Assembly: GCA_963674475.2 (NCBI GenBank)
Contig: CAXXFQ010000009.1
Span: 310,001 to 374,000, forward strand
Source: CAXXFQ01 sp963674475
GTDB taxonomy: Bacteria; Planctomycetota; Planctomycetia; Pirellulales; Thermoguttaceae
Direction: 5' to 3'
DNA: 64,000 nucleotides
The notes beneath the pieces were generated by a model. The model ran no database searches. It was given only the letters and a program-made list of their open reading frames with translations, and was not told where the DNA came from. Both the position numbers and the translations under genes were made by a program. Of the stretch, positions 31,979 to 41,464 are shown piece by piece (the first letter of the stretch is position 1; the number at the start of each line of letters is the position of its first letter).

Positions 31979-33780
31979 TGGCAAAATTTTTCTCTCGCGT
32001 ATGTTTCATTTCTCTTATTCTCCTTTTTGTCGCGGTCGGTTTTACTCAAACCGCCGCTGCGCAAACGCCGTCGCCGAGCATCGCTCCGATGGTGTCCAGC
32101 AGCATCGCGCAAGCAGGAGCGGAGCCGTTTACGCGCGGTTCCGGATTTTATTACAACATCTTCAAGATCGCCGGGTCTTGGCTCTTGTTCCTGCTTTGGG
32201 TCAAAACGACCGAGTGGGTCAACAACGATTGCCAGGAATACAAGCTTGAAATCAAACGTTGGAACCCGATCGTTTTCGGTTCCTTCTTGGGATTTTTCAT
32301 CCTAAGTTGGGTGTTGCCCTGGTTCTGGCTCAGCTTCCCCCTATTGATCTTGGCCTATTTGATCCCGTTGACCCTGTTCATCGTCTATCGCAACCAAAAG
32401 GTTCCGAACGAAGAAAAGGTCCTCACGCGAGCCCACATCCGATTTCTCTTGGCCACGTCCCTGTCGAAAGTCGGCATGAAGGTCGAGGCCGAGAAAAAAG
32501 CGGCCTGGGAAAAGGGGCCTCCGATCGAATTGCTGGGCGAGGGTGGCGAAACCGAGCGTGACGATCGGGCCCATCACTTGGCCGCGCGCCAGCTGCCGGC
32601 CTTCAACGGTGCCCGCGGCATTTTGACCGAAGCGCTCAGTCGTCGAGGCGACGCGATCATGCTCGAGTACGGGAAAGAATCGGTCGTGATTCGCTACATG
32701 ATCGACGGCGTTTGGCATAACGACGAACCGCAAGACCGTGAAACGTACGATCCGATCCTGGTCGTTTTCAAAACCCTCTGCGGGCTCAATCCGAAGGAGC
32801 GTCGCGCCAAGCAAAATGGCAAGTTCGGCATCAAATACGATCGAAACCAATACCACGCTTCGTTTATTTCTCAAGGGGTTTCCACCGGCGAACGGGTGGT
32901 CATCCAGTTCGACTGTACCAAGGTCCGCTTCGAGTCGTTGGCCGATTTGGGCATGCGGGAAAAGATGCAGGAAGCGATCCTCGGCCAACTCGGCGAGAGG
33001 ACCGGATTGGTCCTTTTCTCGGGGATGCCTGCTTCCGGACTTCGCAGCAGCACAAGCGTCCTCCTACAAAAAACCGACCGTTTCACCCGAGAATTTTTAG
33101 CGATCGAAGACGCCAATCGGCCTTACGAACCGGTTGAGAATATCGGTGTCAGGAGCTACCGACAAGGTGAAAACGTTCCGGAAGAAGAACAACTGGACAA
33201 AGTCTTGATCAAGACACTCCGGATGATGCCGGACGTGATCGTGATGCGAGACTTGCTCAATGGCGAACTGGTCGACACGCTCTGTGACGACGCCATTTCC
33301 AATGAGCATCTGATCGTCAGCACGATGCGAGCCAAGGACGCCGCGGAAGCGATTTTGCGCGTCTTGGCGCTGAACGCGACGCCGAAAAAACTGGCCAAGA
33401 CGTTGACGGCCGTTTTGAACCAGCGTCTGATCCGCAAGCTTTGCGACGAATGCAAAGAAGCGTACGCCCCCACGCCCCAGGTGCTCAAACAGTTGGGCAT
33501 CCCGGTCGGTCGGGTTCAGGCCTTTTATCGGCCGCCGCAAGAGCCGGAAAAAATCTGTCCGAAATGCAACGGCGTCGGGTACTACGGTCGAACGGCCATT
33601 TTTGAACTGATGTTGATGAACGACGAAATTCGCACGCTGATTGCCGAAAGTGCCAAAACGGAACTGATTCGACGGGCCGCGCGAAAAGCCGGAATCCACA
33701 ACCTTCAGTCGGAAGGGCTCGTCCTGGTGGCGAAGGGAATTACCTCGCTGCCCGAATTAATGCGGGTCATGAAGCAATAA
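31978..33780 (+). CDS. Membrane-anchored, catalytically degenerate GspE/PilB-like protein
   Basis: A 600-residue protein. The N-terminal third is membranous: a signal-like helix at residues 7-28, a helix near 60-73 (AGSWLLFLLWVKTTEW) and two helices at about 100-140. A GspE/PilB-like domain follows from about residue 200. Its Walker A position reads FSGMPASGLRSST, without the glycine pattern or the lysine. Walker B reads VIVMRDLLNGELVDTL instead of a GEIRDxET motif, and the histidine box is HLIVSTMRAKDAA. The zinc-binding cysteines (LCDECK and ICPKCNG) and C-terminal family features (YYGRTAIFELMLMND) remain. It is therefore probably a non-hydrolysing scaffold or regulator paired with the intact PilT upstream. 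Confidence 0.87.
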   Translation: MAKFFSRVCFISLILLFVAVGFTQTAAAQTPSPSIAPMVSSSIAQAGAEPFTRGSGFYYNIFKIAGSWLLFLLWVKTTEWVNNDCQEYKLEIKRWNPIVFGSFLGFFILSWVLPWFWLSFPLLILAYLIPLTLFIVYRNQKVPNEEKVLTRAHIRFLLATSLSKVGMKVEAEKKAAWEKGPPIELLGEGGETERDDRAHHLAARQLPAFNGARGILTEALSRRGDAIMLEYGKESVVIRYMIDGVWHNDEPQDRETYDPILVVFKTLCGLNPKERRAKQNGKFGIKYDRNQYHASFISQGVSTGERVVIQFDCTKVRFESLADLGMREKMQEAILGQLGERTGLVLFSGMPASGLRSSTSVLLQKTDRFTREFLAIEDANRPYEPVENIGVRSYRQGENVPEEEQLDKVLIKTLRMMPDVIVMRDLLNGELVDTLCDDAISNEHLIVSTMRAKDAAEAILRVLALNATPKKLAKTLTAVLNQRLIRKLCDECKEAYAPTPQVLKQLGIPVGRVQAFYRPPQEPEKICPKCNGVGYYGRTAIFELMLMNDEIRTLIAESAKTELIRRAARKAGIHNLQSEGLVLVAKGITSLPELMRVMKQ

Positions 33781-33851
33781 TCCATAAACGTCAGGTTTTT
33801 AAAGGCGAGTTTTTCGCTTTCTTCGATTAAAAAAACGGGTTCGAAACCACC

Positions 33852-34469
33852 ATGTCGATCATTTTCACGATACTGCTTTTGGTTCTTTTTATCGCCGTCG
33901 TTGCAAGCCTTTACACCGAAGGAATGTGGGGGAATGCGATCAGCCTGATCAACATGGTCACGGCGGGCCTCTTGGCCACGAACTTCTACGAACCGACCGC
34001 CAAGTTTTTAGAAGGAACCCTTGGGCTGTTCAAGTCGTACACCTTTGTGATGGACTTTCTTTCCTTATGGTTGGTTTTTTCCCTTTCCTTCTTACTTCTC
34101 CGCACCTTGACCGACAAGGTTTCCCGGGTGAAGGTCCGTTTCGTGGATATGGCGGACAAGATCGGCAGTGTGGTTTTCGCCTGTCTGGTCGGTTGGGTCT
34201 TCCTCGGATTTACCCTTTTCACCCTTCACACCGCGCCCCTTTCGAAGAGTTTCATGTTTGGCGGCTTCAGTGCCGATAAGCCGATGGTGTTCGGGCTGGC
34301 TCCCGACCGGTCTTGGATCTCGTTTGCCCGGTCCGCGTCGAAATTCGCTTACTCCCGATCGACGCCGGTGAAGTTCGATCCGCACGGAAAGTTTCAAACC
34401 AAATACGCGACCCGTCGGGCCGATCTCGAGGCGAACATGGGCGAAAATGAGAGTTTGAGCATTGACTAA
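33852..34469 (+). CDS. CvpA-like integral membrane protein
   Basis: A 205-residue protein with four predicted membrane helices at about residues 3-18, 26-45, 63-82 and 102-124 (SVVFACLVGWVFLGFTLFTL), and a charged C-terminal tail of some 70 residues. The layout (short first helix, WGNAISLINMVTAG, basic loop DKVSRVKVRFVDMADKIG before the last helix) resembles CvpA/colicin V production proteins, a poorly understood family linked to envelope processes. The match is by layout rather than by a sharp motif. It lies 71 bases after the PilB-like gene. Confidence 0.65.
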   Translation: MSIIFTILLLVLFIAVVASLYTEGMWGNAISLINMVTAGLLATNFYEPTAKFLEGTLGLFKSYTFVMDFLSLWLVFSLSFLLLRTLTDKVSRVKVRFVDMADKIGSVVFACLVGWVFLGFTLFTLHTAPLSKSFMFGGFSADKPMVFGLAPDRSWISFARSASKFAYSRSTPVKFDPHGKFQTKYATRRADLEANMGENESLSID

Positions 34470-34575
34470 CGGCCTGTTTTTCAACCGGCTGCGAACGGCG
34501 GCCCGGGTCGTCGGCTTTCAGTAACGCCTCCGGTGGTTTTGCTCGAACCACGACGCTCTTTTTTCAGAAAAGATC

Positions 34576-35352
34576 ATGACCGAAAAAAGTCAAACGGATT
34601 CTTCTTTCTCCGAAGATTCGACGTCCGACTTCCAATCGTATCACGCGATGAGCTCTCTGGCAGTCGCCTGTCTGGTGGTGGGATTGCTTTCCCCAATCGC
34701 GATCTGGGGGCCCCCGTTGTGGTTCGTTCCCGTGGTCGGAATACTGCTCGGGGCCCGGGCCTGGTATCGTATCTCGAAAGACCCCGGCCTCGGCGGACGA
34801 AAGACGGCCGTTTTCGGCATCGCTTTGGCGTTGTTTTTTGGCTCACTCGGTGTTGCCGATCATCTGACGTACTACTGGGCCCTCGAACGCCAGGCACGCG
34901 AAGTCGCCGCGACCTGGTTCGATTTCGTGACACACGATCAGGTCCCATTGGCGCACCAACTGACCCTGAGGCCGAACGAACGCGCGGGCGCCGGTATCGA
35001 TCCGATGGCCATGTACCGAAAAAAAGAAAATCGGGAGGCACTCCAAAGCTGGACTGAAACACCGACGATCGAACGCCTGCAAGAGTGGGCCAATCAGGCC
35101 CATATGGAATTTCTCGCCAATGAGGCCCTTTACGGCTTGCGAGGCAAGGAACAGCTTGATCTTCTTTTCCGGGTCACGAAAAAACCGGCCAAGTCGCCAT
35201 CCGAAACTGACGAACGGTCCTCTTTTCAAATCCGACTGGGGCTCCGCCGGGCGGGGCTCCATCGGGCCGATCAGGTCGACTGGTTCCTCGCTTCAATCAA
35301 AAGTGATTTGGAAGAGGCTTCAGAACCGTCTTCTGAAAAAAACGCTCCTTAG
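34576..35352 (+). CDS. Membrane protein of unknown function, DUF4190-like N-terminus
   Basis: A 258-residue protein with a polar serine-rich N-terminus, then two or three membrane helices (AVACLVVGLLSPIAIWGPPL, WFVPVVGILLGARAW, and TAVFGIALALFFGSLGVADH). The arrangement, with a small G-rich loop around YRISKDPGLGGRKTA, resembles DUF4190 proteins. The remaining 150 residues are soluble, probably outside the cytoplasm, and carry no motif I know. The gene follows the CvpA-like gene by 106 bases, so pilT to this gene may be one transcription unit. Confidence 0.7.
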   Translation: MTEKSQTDSSFSEDSTSDFQSYHAMSSLAVACLVVGLLSPIAIWGPPLWFVPVVGILLGARAWYRISKDPGLGGRKTAVFGIALALFFGSLGVADHLTYYWALERQAREVAATWFDFVTHDQVPLAHQLTLRPNERAGAGIDPMAMYRKKENREALQSWTETPTIERLQEWANQAHMEFLANEALYGLRGKEQLDLLFRVTKKPAKSPSETDERSSFQIRLGLRRAGLHRADQVDWFLASIKSDLEEASEPSSEKNAP

Positions 35353-35754
35353 AGCGACTTTCAAAACCGGCCCTCTTCTTGTTTGCCGGATTATTCCGCC
35401 GGTTCTTTCCGCCGGATTCGGCTCTCCGCCAAAAAGCTGGCCGATGCGCCGTCCGCCTACCTCCCCCCCATCCCTTCCGGAGAGGCACGAGCTTCTTCTC
35501 AAAAAAACCGTTCAAGGCGGATCACGACACAATCAGACCTTGGCCTCTTTTCACTAACCGTCAAGGTCGCCCTGAATGAGCGGTAAAGTCAACCCAGCCT
35601 CTCTATAGATTCGCTCTTTTCGCTATCTTTACCAAGCCGAGAGACCCGAATTGTCCGATTAATACGACTAGGCTTTGTCCGGGAAATCGCTTCCGGTTTG
35701 CGCGGTCGATTTTTTCCGACCTGACTGAAATGGGATTTATCGGAGACCGTCTCT

Positions 35755-35901
35755 GGCAGCTTGTTGCAAAACAGGCTGCCAAGGAAAACAGGCGGTTTCC
35801 CACAGAATCGGTGATTTGAAAAATTGCCGATTATGCGAGGCTTGCGGCCACGTGATGTCGCAATTGCCGAGATTAAAAAAGGCCCGGACGGCCTTTTTCA
35901 A
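35755..35901 (+). ncRNA. Hairpin series with terminator, candidate small RNA
   Basis: GGCAGC (35755-35760) pairs with GCTGCC (35775-35780), continued by a T-G wobble and TGTT/AACA, closed by a GCAA tetraloop of GNRA type: an eleven-pair hairpin. A TTGCG...CGCAA hairpin follows near 35842-35863, then AATTGCCGA repeated. The series ends with AAAAAGGCC-CGGAC-GGCCTTTTT. No clear promoter is visible upstream, so the 5' end is unknown. Confidence 0.4.
35875..35901 (+). terminator. Intrinsic terminator before the WD40 gene
   Basis: AAAAAGGCC and GGCCTTTTT pair around a short CGGAC loop region and end in a T run. It is nearly symmetric, so it could work on either strand. Confidence 0.65.
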
Positions 35902-35970
35902 CGGACTGCTGGGACCGGTTGCAGAAAAAACAGGCAATGGACAGGTCCTTTTTCTACGGAGAGAAAAACC

Positions 35971-37146
35971 ATGGTGCGTCAATCCGTTTGGCTTCTTCTG
36001 TTCGGGGCAACCTGGGCGGGAGTCCTTTTCCTGGAAACCCCGACCTTCGGCGAATCGTCCGCCCGGTCCGAAAGGTCCGCCCGGATTGAACAGTGGACCC
36101 CGGTCCGCACCCTCGAACCGGGACGACTGCTCCGATCGCCCAAGGTGACGTCGGCTCAGACAAATCTGGGCCAGGCGACCATCAACCGGCCGGTTCCGGT
36201 CGTCTCGTCGGTCGCGGTGGCCGATGGCGGTCGACGCTGGATCACTTGTGGCGACGACCATCTGATTCGAATCTGGGACGCCGAGAACGGGGTCCTCGTC
36301 AACCGGCTGTCCGGTCATGCCGACTGGGTCCGGGCGATGGTGATGACGCACGACGGGACCCGACTGGCCACGGCCGGAGATGACGGACGGGTAAGGCTTT
36401 GGGACGTCGCGACGGGCCGATTGCTCTTTACCGTTTTGACCCAAAAAGAGGGGACGATCACCTCGTTGGCTTTCCGCTTGGACGATCGGGTCCTGGTTGC
36501 CGCCGGGTTCAATAAGGCCAAGGCGCTTTGGTGGATCGACCTCGACCAGAAAAAAGTGGTCCGCACGCTGTCGGCCCCATCGGTCGATATGCGGACGGTC
36601 CGTTTTTCGCCCGACCAATCGACCCTGGCCGCCGCCGGACGCACGGGAATCGTCCGCGTGTGGAAAACCGACGACTTGGACCATCCGGTCGATCTGACCG
36701 GGGTTCGTCGACGGGTTCGCGCGCTGGCTTTTTCGGCCGATTCCTCGATGCTGGCCGCCGCCGGAGACGCGGGAGAGATCGTTATCTGGAATAGCAAAAC
36801 GAGAAAACCGATCGCCCAGCTCCCGAAACGGCCCGGACGGGTTCTCGCATTGACCTTCTGCGGTAAAAACCATTCCTATCTGGCCGCCGGAGGAAGCGAC
36901 AACCTGATCCGCCTTTGGGATATTCAAACCAAGCGTGAGGTGGCCCAGTTGGTCGGGCATCGCGGCTCGATCACCTCGTTGAGTTGGAATCCGGAAGACC
37001 GAACCCTGGTCTCGGGCAGTTTCGACACGACGGTCCGCCAGTGGACGTTCGAAGGGAATCTGAACGACCCCGTTTCCGAAAAAACAAAAACCGACTCACC
37101 CCAGACCGCGGTCCGCGTGATCAAGGGGCAAGTCGAAACCAAATAA
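35971..37146 (+). CDS. Secreted WD40-repeat protein
   Basis: A 391-residue protein. The start at MVRQSVWLLLFGATWAGVLF (35971) follows ACGGAGAG and opens a signal peptide. The mature part is a WD40 beta-propeller of about seven blades, with clear GH...WD endings: DDHLIRIWDAENG, DDGRVRLWDVATG, KTRKPIAQLP, SDNLIRLWDIQTK, GHRGSITSLSWNPED and FDTTVRQWTFEG. WD40 propellers bind other proteins. Exported single propellers are typical of planctomycetes, and partners are unknown. It lies 97 bases before the giant surface protein gene in the same direction. Confidence 0.88.
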   Translation: MVRQSVWLLLFGATWAGVLFLETPTFGESSARSERSARIEQWTPVRTLEPGRLLRSPKVTSAQTNLGQATINRPVPVVSSVAVADGGRRWITCGDDHLIRIWDAENGVLVNRLSGHADWVRAMVMTHDGTRLATAGDDGRVRLWDVATGRLLFTVLTQKEGTITSLAFRLDDRVLVAAGFNKAKALWWIDLDQKKVVRTLSAPSVDMRTVRFSPDQSTLAAAGRTGIVRVWKTDDLDHPVDLTGVRRRVRALAFSADSSMLAAAGDAGEIVIWNSKTRKPIAQLPKRPGRVLALTFCGKNHSYLAAGGSDNLIRLWDIQTKREVAQLVGHRGSITSLSWNPEDRTLVSGSFDTTVRQWTFEGNLNDPVSEKTKTDSPQTAVRVIKGQVETK

Positions 37147-37243
37147 GCCGATTTTTTTCAGCCCGGACGGCACCGACTATCGCCACCCCGAAGAAAAAAG
37201 GGGGAAACCGTCCGGCGCTTCATTCAAACAGGGAGGTTTGACT

Positions 37244-40200
37244 GTGGGACTGTTCCACTTACGTCGAAATAGCAAGGCCGCCACCAGAGCCAAACGAAAC
37301 GCACCCAAAAAGACCACCACCGGTTTCCGAGGTGGTTTTGAAGAATGCGAACCGCGACTCTTACTGGCCGCCGATATCAACCCGCTTCAGGTCGGTGCCG
37401 TCTATCTCGAAGACGCCGGCGGCGAGGACCTCGTTGGCGATCGGTTCCATGTGACCTTCGACGGGGGCGTCGAGGGGACGCAACTGACCCAGTTGATCAT
37501 CGACACCGACAAAAACGAAAACGGCACGATCGACATCGGCGACTGTCTTTTTGACACTCAAAGCGCGACGCCCGGCGCGTACGGGGCGTTCCCGTTTACG
37601 ATCGTCGAGCAATCGGGAATCGACGGGATTTCGGTTTCGGTCGTCGACGGCGGCTCAACCCTGATCCTGACCTTCGACGGGTTCGACGCCGGGGACAAAC
37701 TGGTCTTCGACATCGACGTCGACGAACAGGTCTACTCCGGCCCCAGCCCGGTGGCCGAGGGGATCGAGTTCGAAGGGTCGATCTTCACGACCACCTTCCA
37801 GGCCGATCATTTTTACTCTGCCCAGGTCGAAACCCGCTTCTACGATGTCTTCGACCAGGCGCTGGCCGATTCGCAGCTCGATCTGCCGCCGGAAAACTAC
37901 AACCAAACGACCGCCAACGGGGAACCGTTGCCCCTTTACACGGCGGCCGCGATCGGCTCGACCGAACAGGAAGCGCTGCCGATCACGATCAGCGGGACGG
38001 TCTTTGAAGACACCGATATCGACGGGACCCAAGACACCGGCGAAACCGGTCTTGCCGGGGTCCAGTTGGCCCTGTGGGAAAAGGTCGATGGCGGCGGTTA
38101 CGTCCCGACCGGCCGAACGACCATGACCGACGCGTCGGGCGATTACGCCTTTTCGGGTGTCGCACCGGGAACCTACCGGATCGTCGAGACCCAACCGACC
38201 GGCTACTTGAGCGTGACGGCCAACGCGGGAACGGTCGACGGAACGGCCCGCGGCACGGTCCTCGATCCGGATACGATCACCGAAGTGACGCTCGTCGGCG
38301 GAGAAGACAGCGTCGACAACGATTTTGCCGAGGTTCGCCCGGCCGCGCTGAGCGGGAACGTCTATCACGACGCCGACAACGACGGTTCGTTCGACACGGG
38401 GGAAACGGGGATCGGCGGCACGACGATCCGCGTCGAATGGATCGGTCCGGTGGACGGCTCGTCAGACGATCCGTTCGATCCGGGTACCGGCGACCCGGGC
38501 GATCCGGGAGACCCGTTTGACAACGATTTCTCGTTCGACCTGTTCGGTTTTTCCGAGGGGGGCTCGAGTCCGGCGGCGTTCGGTTACCCGACCACTTTCG
38601 CGACCACTACCCTGGCCGACGGCTCTTGGTCGGTCGATGACCTGTTCCCCGGTCTCTATAAGGTGACCGAGGTCCAGCCGAACGGTTATCTCGACGGTCT
38701 CGATGCGGCCGGAACGGCAGGCGGAACGGCCCAGAATCCGGGCGACCAGATCGACCAGATCTCACTTCCGGTCGGGACCCACGGCGAAGAATACAACTTC
38801 GGCGAGCTGTTGCCGGCGACCCTTTCCGGCTACGTCTATCACGATCAGAACAACAATGGGGTTCGTGACGCGGGCGAAGCGGGGATCGGCAACGTGACGC
38901 TGACCCTGTACGACTTCGGCGGGGCGGCCGTGGCCACGACGACGACCGGGGCAAACGGGTATTACGAGTTCACCGGCCTGGCGCCGGAGTTGTACTCGGT
39001 GGTCGAAACCCATCCGGCCGGGTATCGCGACGGCCTCGACGTGGCGGGGAACCTGGGCGGTTTCGCGGTCAATCCGGGCGATCGGATCGACGCGATCTTG
39101 ATCTCCTCCGGCGACACGGGGATCCAGTACAACTTTGGCGAACTGATCCCGGCCAGCCTGTCGGGCTACGTCTATTCCGACCTGAACAACAACGGCCTGC
39201 GTGAAGCGGGCGAATCGGGAATCGGCGGCGTCTTGGTCTCGCTTTACGACGCGACAGGCAACCCGACCGGCCAAACGGCCGTGACCGACGCCAACGGGTT
39301 CTACGAGTTCGACGACCTGGCCCCGGGCGAGTATTCGGTCCGCGAGACCCAACCGGCCGGTTACTACGACGGGCTCGACACGGCCGGGAACCTCGGCGGG
39401 TTGGCCGTCAATCCGGGCGACCAGATTGAGGCGATCGTGATCTCCTCGGGCCAGGCGGGCCTCGAGTACAACTTCGGCGAGTTGGCCCCGGTCTCACTGT
39501 CCGGCTATGTCTATGTGGATGCCAACAACAACGGGATTCGCGAGTCGGGCGAGACACCGCTCGACGGCGTGACGGTCGAACTGTTCGACGCAAACGGCAA
39601 CCCGACCGGCCAAACGGCCGTGACCGATGCGGACGGGTTTTACGAGTTCGACACGCTGATGCCCGGAACCTACTCGGTCGTCGAAACCCAGCCGACCGGT
39701 TACCTCGATGGCCGCGATACGGCCGGGAACCTCGGTGGCGTGGCCCAAAACCCGGGGGACCGGATCGGCCAGATCGAAATCCCCGCGGGCCAAGAGGCAA
39801 TCGAGTACAACTTTGGCGAACGGGAATACGCCTCGATCAGCGGGTACGTCTTCCAAGAGGGCCGCACGGTCATGTTGATGTACGGCCAACCAGAACCCGA
39901 TCCGATGAGCTTGGGCGACGGTCAGTTCAACTCGGGCGACCGGCCGATCGGCGGGGTCGTGTTGCGACTGGGTGACGGTTCGGGCGCGCCGCTGTTGGAC
40001 CACCTGGGCAATCCGATCACGGCGGTAACCAACTCGAAAGGGTTTTACCGTTTCGAAGGACTCGAACCGGGACTGTACACCGTCTATCAGGACCATCCGC
40101 AAGGGTATACCGATTGCGTCGACACGGCGGGAACCGCGGGCGGCCTGGCGATCAATTCGATCAACGACCTCAGCCAGTCGCTGCTTTCGACACTCACGGT

Positions 40201-41464
40201 CGATCCGAACAACGACGCGATTTTGGAGATCTATCTGTCGGCCGGGGAAAACGGTCTGAACTATAACTTCAGCGAAGTGAAGATCGCGCGGATGCCGCCG
40301 ATCATTCCGCCGCCCCGCGATTGGCCGGACCCCGTGACGCCGTCGGTCACGCCCGGCGCGCCGATCTATGTGCCGATGGTCCATTCGGTCTCGACGCCGG
40401 TCAGCCAACTGTCTTACCCGGATTACGGCGGCGGGGGAATCCAGCCGGGCCACACCTGGCACCTGAGCGTCATCAACGGCGGACAGCCGCGCGACGAACA
40501 GACCGAATCGGCCGCCCAGTTCCGAAGCGCCAACTACCATTACCTGGCCGGTCCGCACTTCAACCCGGTCTCGTGGAGCAGCTCGAACATGAGTCGGGCC
40601 TCCTGGTCGTTTGACGGGCCCGAAGTGGGCGAATCGTTTGAAACGAACTTCGGCGTTCCCGGCTCGGTCCCGTTGACCGGCGACTTCAACGGCGACGGGC
40701 TGGACGAGTTGGCCATCTTCGTTGACGGCCACTGGTTTGTCGACTTAAACGGCAACGGACAGTGGGACGAAAGCGACCTTTGGCTGCGGCTCGGTCAAGA
40801 GGGAGATCAACCGGTCACGGGCGACTGGGACGGCGACGGGAAGACCGATATCGGCATCTTCGGACATACGTGGGTCGGCGATCCGCGTGCGTTGGCCGTC
40901 GAACCGGGGCTGCCGTCGAGCGAAAACGAACGGCTTGGCCGATCGAAAAACCTGCCGCGTACCCAACTCGAAGCGCCCGAGGGGCTCCGCTACCTCAAGC
41001 GGACCGCTAACGGCTCGCTGCGGAGCGACCTGATCGACCATGTGTTCCGCTACGGAAAACCGGACGATCGGGCCGTGGCCGGCGACTTCAACGGCGACGG
41101 AATCAGCACGGTCGGCGTCTTCCGCGAAGGAATCTGGTATCTCGACAACGATGGCGACGGACGCTGGAGCGACGGCGATTTGGCGTTCCGCTTCGGCAAG
41201 CCGGGCGACCTGCCGGTGGTCGGTGACTTCGACGGCGACGGGATCGATCAGATCGGCATCTATCGGGCCGGAAAATGGTTCATCGATTCGAACCAGAACC
41301 GGGAGGTTGACGCCCAGGACAAGGTATTCGAGCTGGGCCAGCTGGGCGATCTGCCGGTAGTGGCCGACTTCGACGGCGACGGGATCGACCAGGCCGGTCT
41401 GTTCCAACCCCAAGCGGCCGAGGCGCCCCAACAGGCCCAGAAGGGGATGGCGACCAGCCGTTAA
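37244..41464 (+). CDS. Giant LEPR-XLL/SdrD B-like repeat surface protein
   Basis: A 1406-residue protein. GTG at 37244 is preferred because GGAGG (37232-37236) sits seven bases upstream; the TTG at 37238 would be only one base from it. Near residues 36-44 is the planctomycete LEPR-XLL-type signal (ECEPRLLLAAD), seen at the start of large exported proteins. A domain of about 200 residues follows, then six SdrD B-like beta-sandwich units (for example LSGYVYHDQNNNGVRDAGEA, LSGYVYSDLNNNGLREAGES) with calcium-binding DxNNxG loops. The C-terminal 300 residues hold VCBS/FG-GAP-like blades (GDFNGDGLDELAIF, GDWDGDGKTDIGIF, GDFDGDGIDQIGIY). It is probably a calcium-dependent surface or matrix protein. 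Confidence 0.9.
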   Translation: MGLFHLRRNSKAATRAKRNAPKKTTTGFRGGFEECEPRLLLAADINPLQVGAVYLEDAGGEDLVGDRFHVTFDGGVEGTQLTQLIIDTDKNENGTIDIGDCLFDTQSATPGAYGAFPFTIVEQSGIDGISVSVVDGGSTLILTFDGFDAGDKLVFDIDVDEQVYSGPSPVAEGIEFEGSIFTTTFQADHFYSAQVETRFYDVFDQALADSQLDLPPENYNQTTANGEPLPLYTAAAIGSTEQEALPITISGTVFEDTDIDGTQDTGETGLAGVQLALWEKVDGGGYVPTGRTTMTDASGDYAFSGVAPGTYRIVETQPTGYLSVTANAGTVDGTARGTVLDPDTITEVTLVGGEDSVDNDFAEVRPAALSGNVYHDADNDGSFDTGETGIGGTTIRVEWIGPVDGSSDDPFDPGTGDPGDPGDPFDNDFSFDLFGFSEGGSSPAAFGYPTTFATTTLADGSWSVDDLFPGLYKVTEVQPNGYLDGLDAAGTAGGTAQNPGDQIDQISLPVGTHGEEYNFGELLPATLSGYVYHDQNNNGVRDAGEAGIGNVTLTLYDFGGAAVATTTTGANGYYEFTGLAPELYSVVETHPAGYRDGLDVAGNLGGFAVNPGDRIDAILISSGDTGIQYNFGELIPASLSGYVYSDLNNNGLREAGESGIGGVLVSLYDATGNPTGQTAVTDANGFYEFDDLAPGEYSVRETQPAGYYDGLDTAGNLGGLAVNPGDQIEAIVISSGQAGLEYNFGELAPVSLSGYVYVDANNNGIRESGETPLDGVTVELFDANGNPTGQTAVTDADGFYEFDTLMPGTYSVVETQPTGYLDGRDTAGNLGGVAQNPGDRIGQIEIPAGQEAIEYNFGEREYASISGYVFQEGRTVMLMYGQPEPDPMSLGDGQFNSGDRPIGGVVLRLGDGSGAPLLDHLGNPITAVTNSKGFYRFEGLEPGLYTVYQDHPQGYTDCVDTAGTAGGLAINSINDLSQSLLSTLTVDPNNDAILEIYLSAGENGLNYNFSEVKIARMPPIIPPPRDWPDPVTPSVTPGAPIYVPMVHSVSTPVSQLSYPDYGGGGIQPGHTWHLSVINGGQPRDEQTESAAQFRSANYHYLAGPHFNPVSWSSSNMSRASWSFDGPEVGESFETNFGVPGSVPLTGDFNGDGLDELAIFVDGHWFVDLNGNGQWDESDLWLRLGQEGDQPVTGDWDGDGKTDIGIFGHTWVGDPRALAVEPGLPSSENERLGRSKNLPRTQLEAPEGLRYLKRTANGSLRSDLIDHVFRYGKPDDRAVAGDFNGDGISTVGVFREGIWYLDNDGDGRWSDGDLAFRFGKPGDLPVVGDFDGDGIDQIGIYRAGKWFIDSNQNREVDAQDKVFELGQLGDLPVVADFDGDGIDQAGLFQPQAAEAPQQAQKGMATSR

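Larger units (their letters stand above)
35353..35970. other. Intergenic region with a candidate small RNA
   Basis: About 620 bases with no gene that I can support. The second half carries several hairpins ending in an intrinsic terminator at 35875-35901, 70 bases before the WD40 gene, which suggests an independent short transcript. Confidence 0.5.

Noticed and set aside
35660..35669. TAATACGACT, the first ten bases of the T7 promoter
   Set aside because: The rest of the promoter (CACTATAGG) is absent and there is no phage gene nearby; a chance match.
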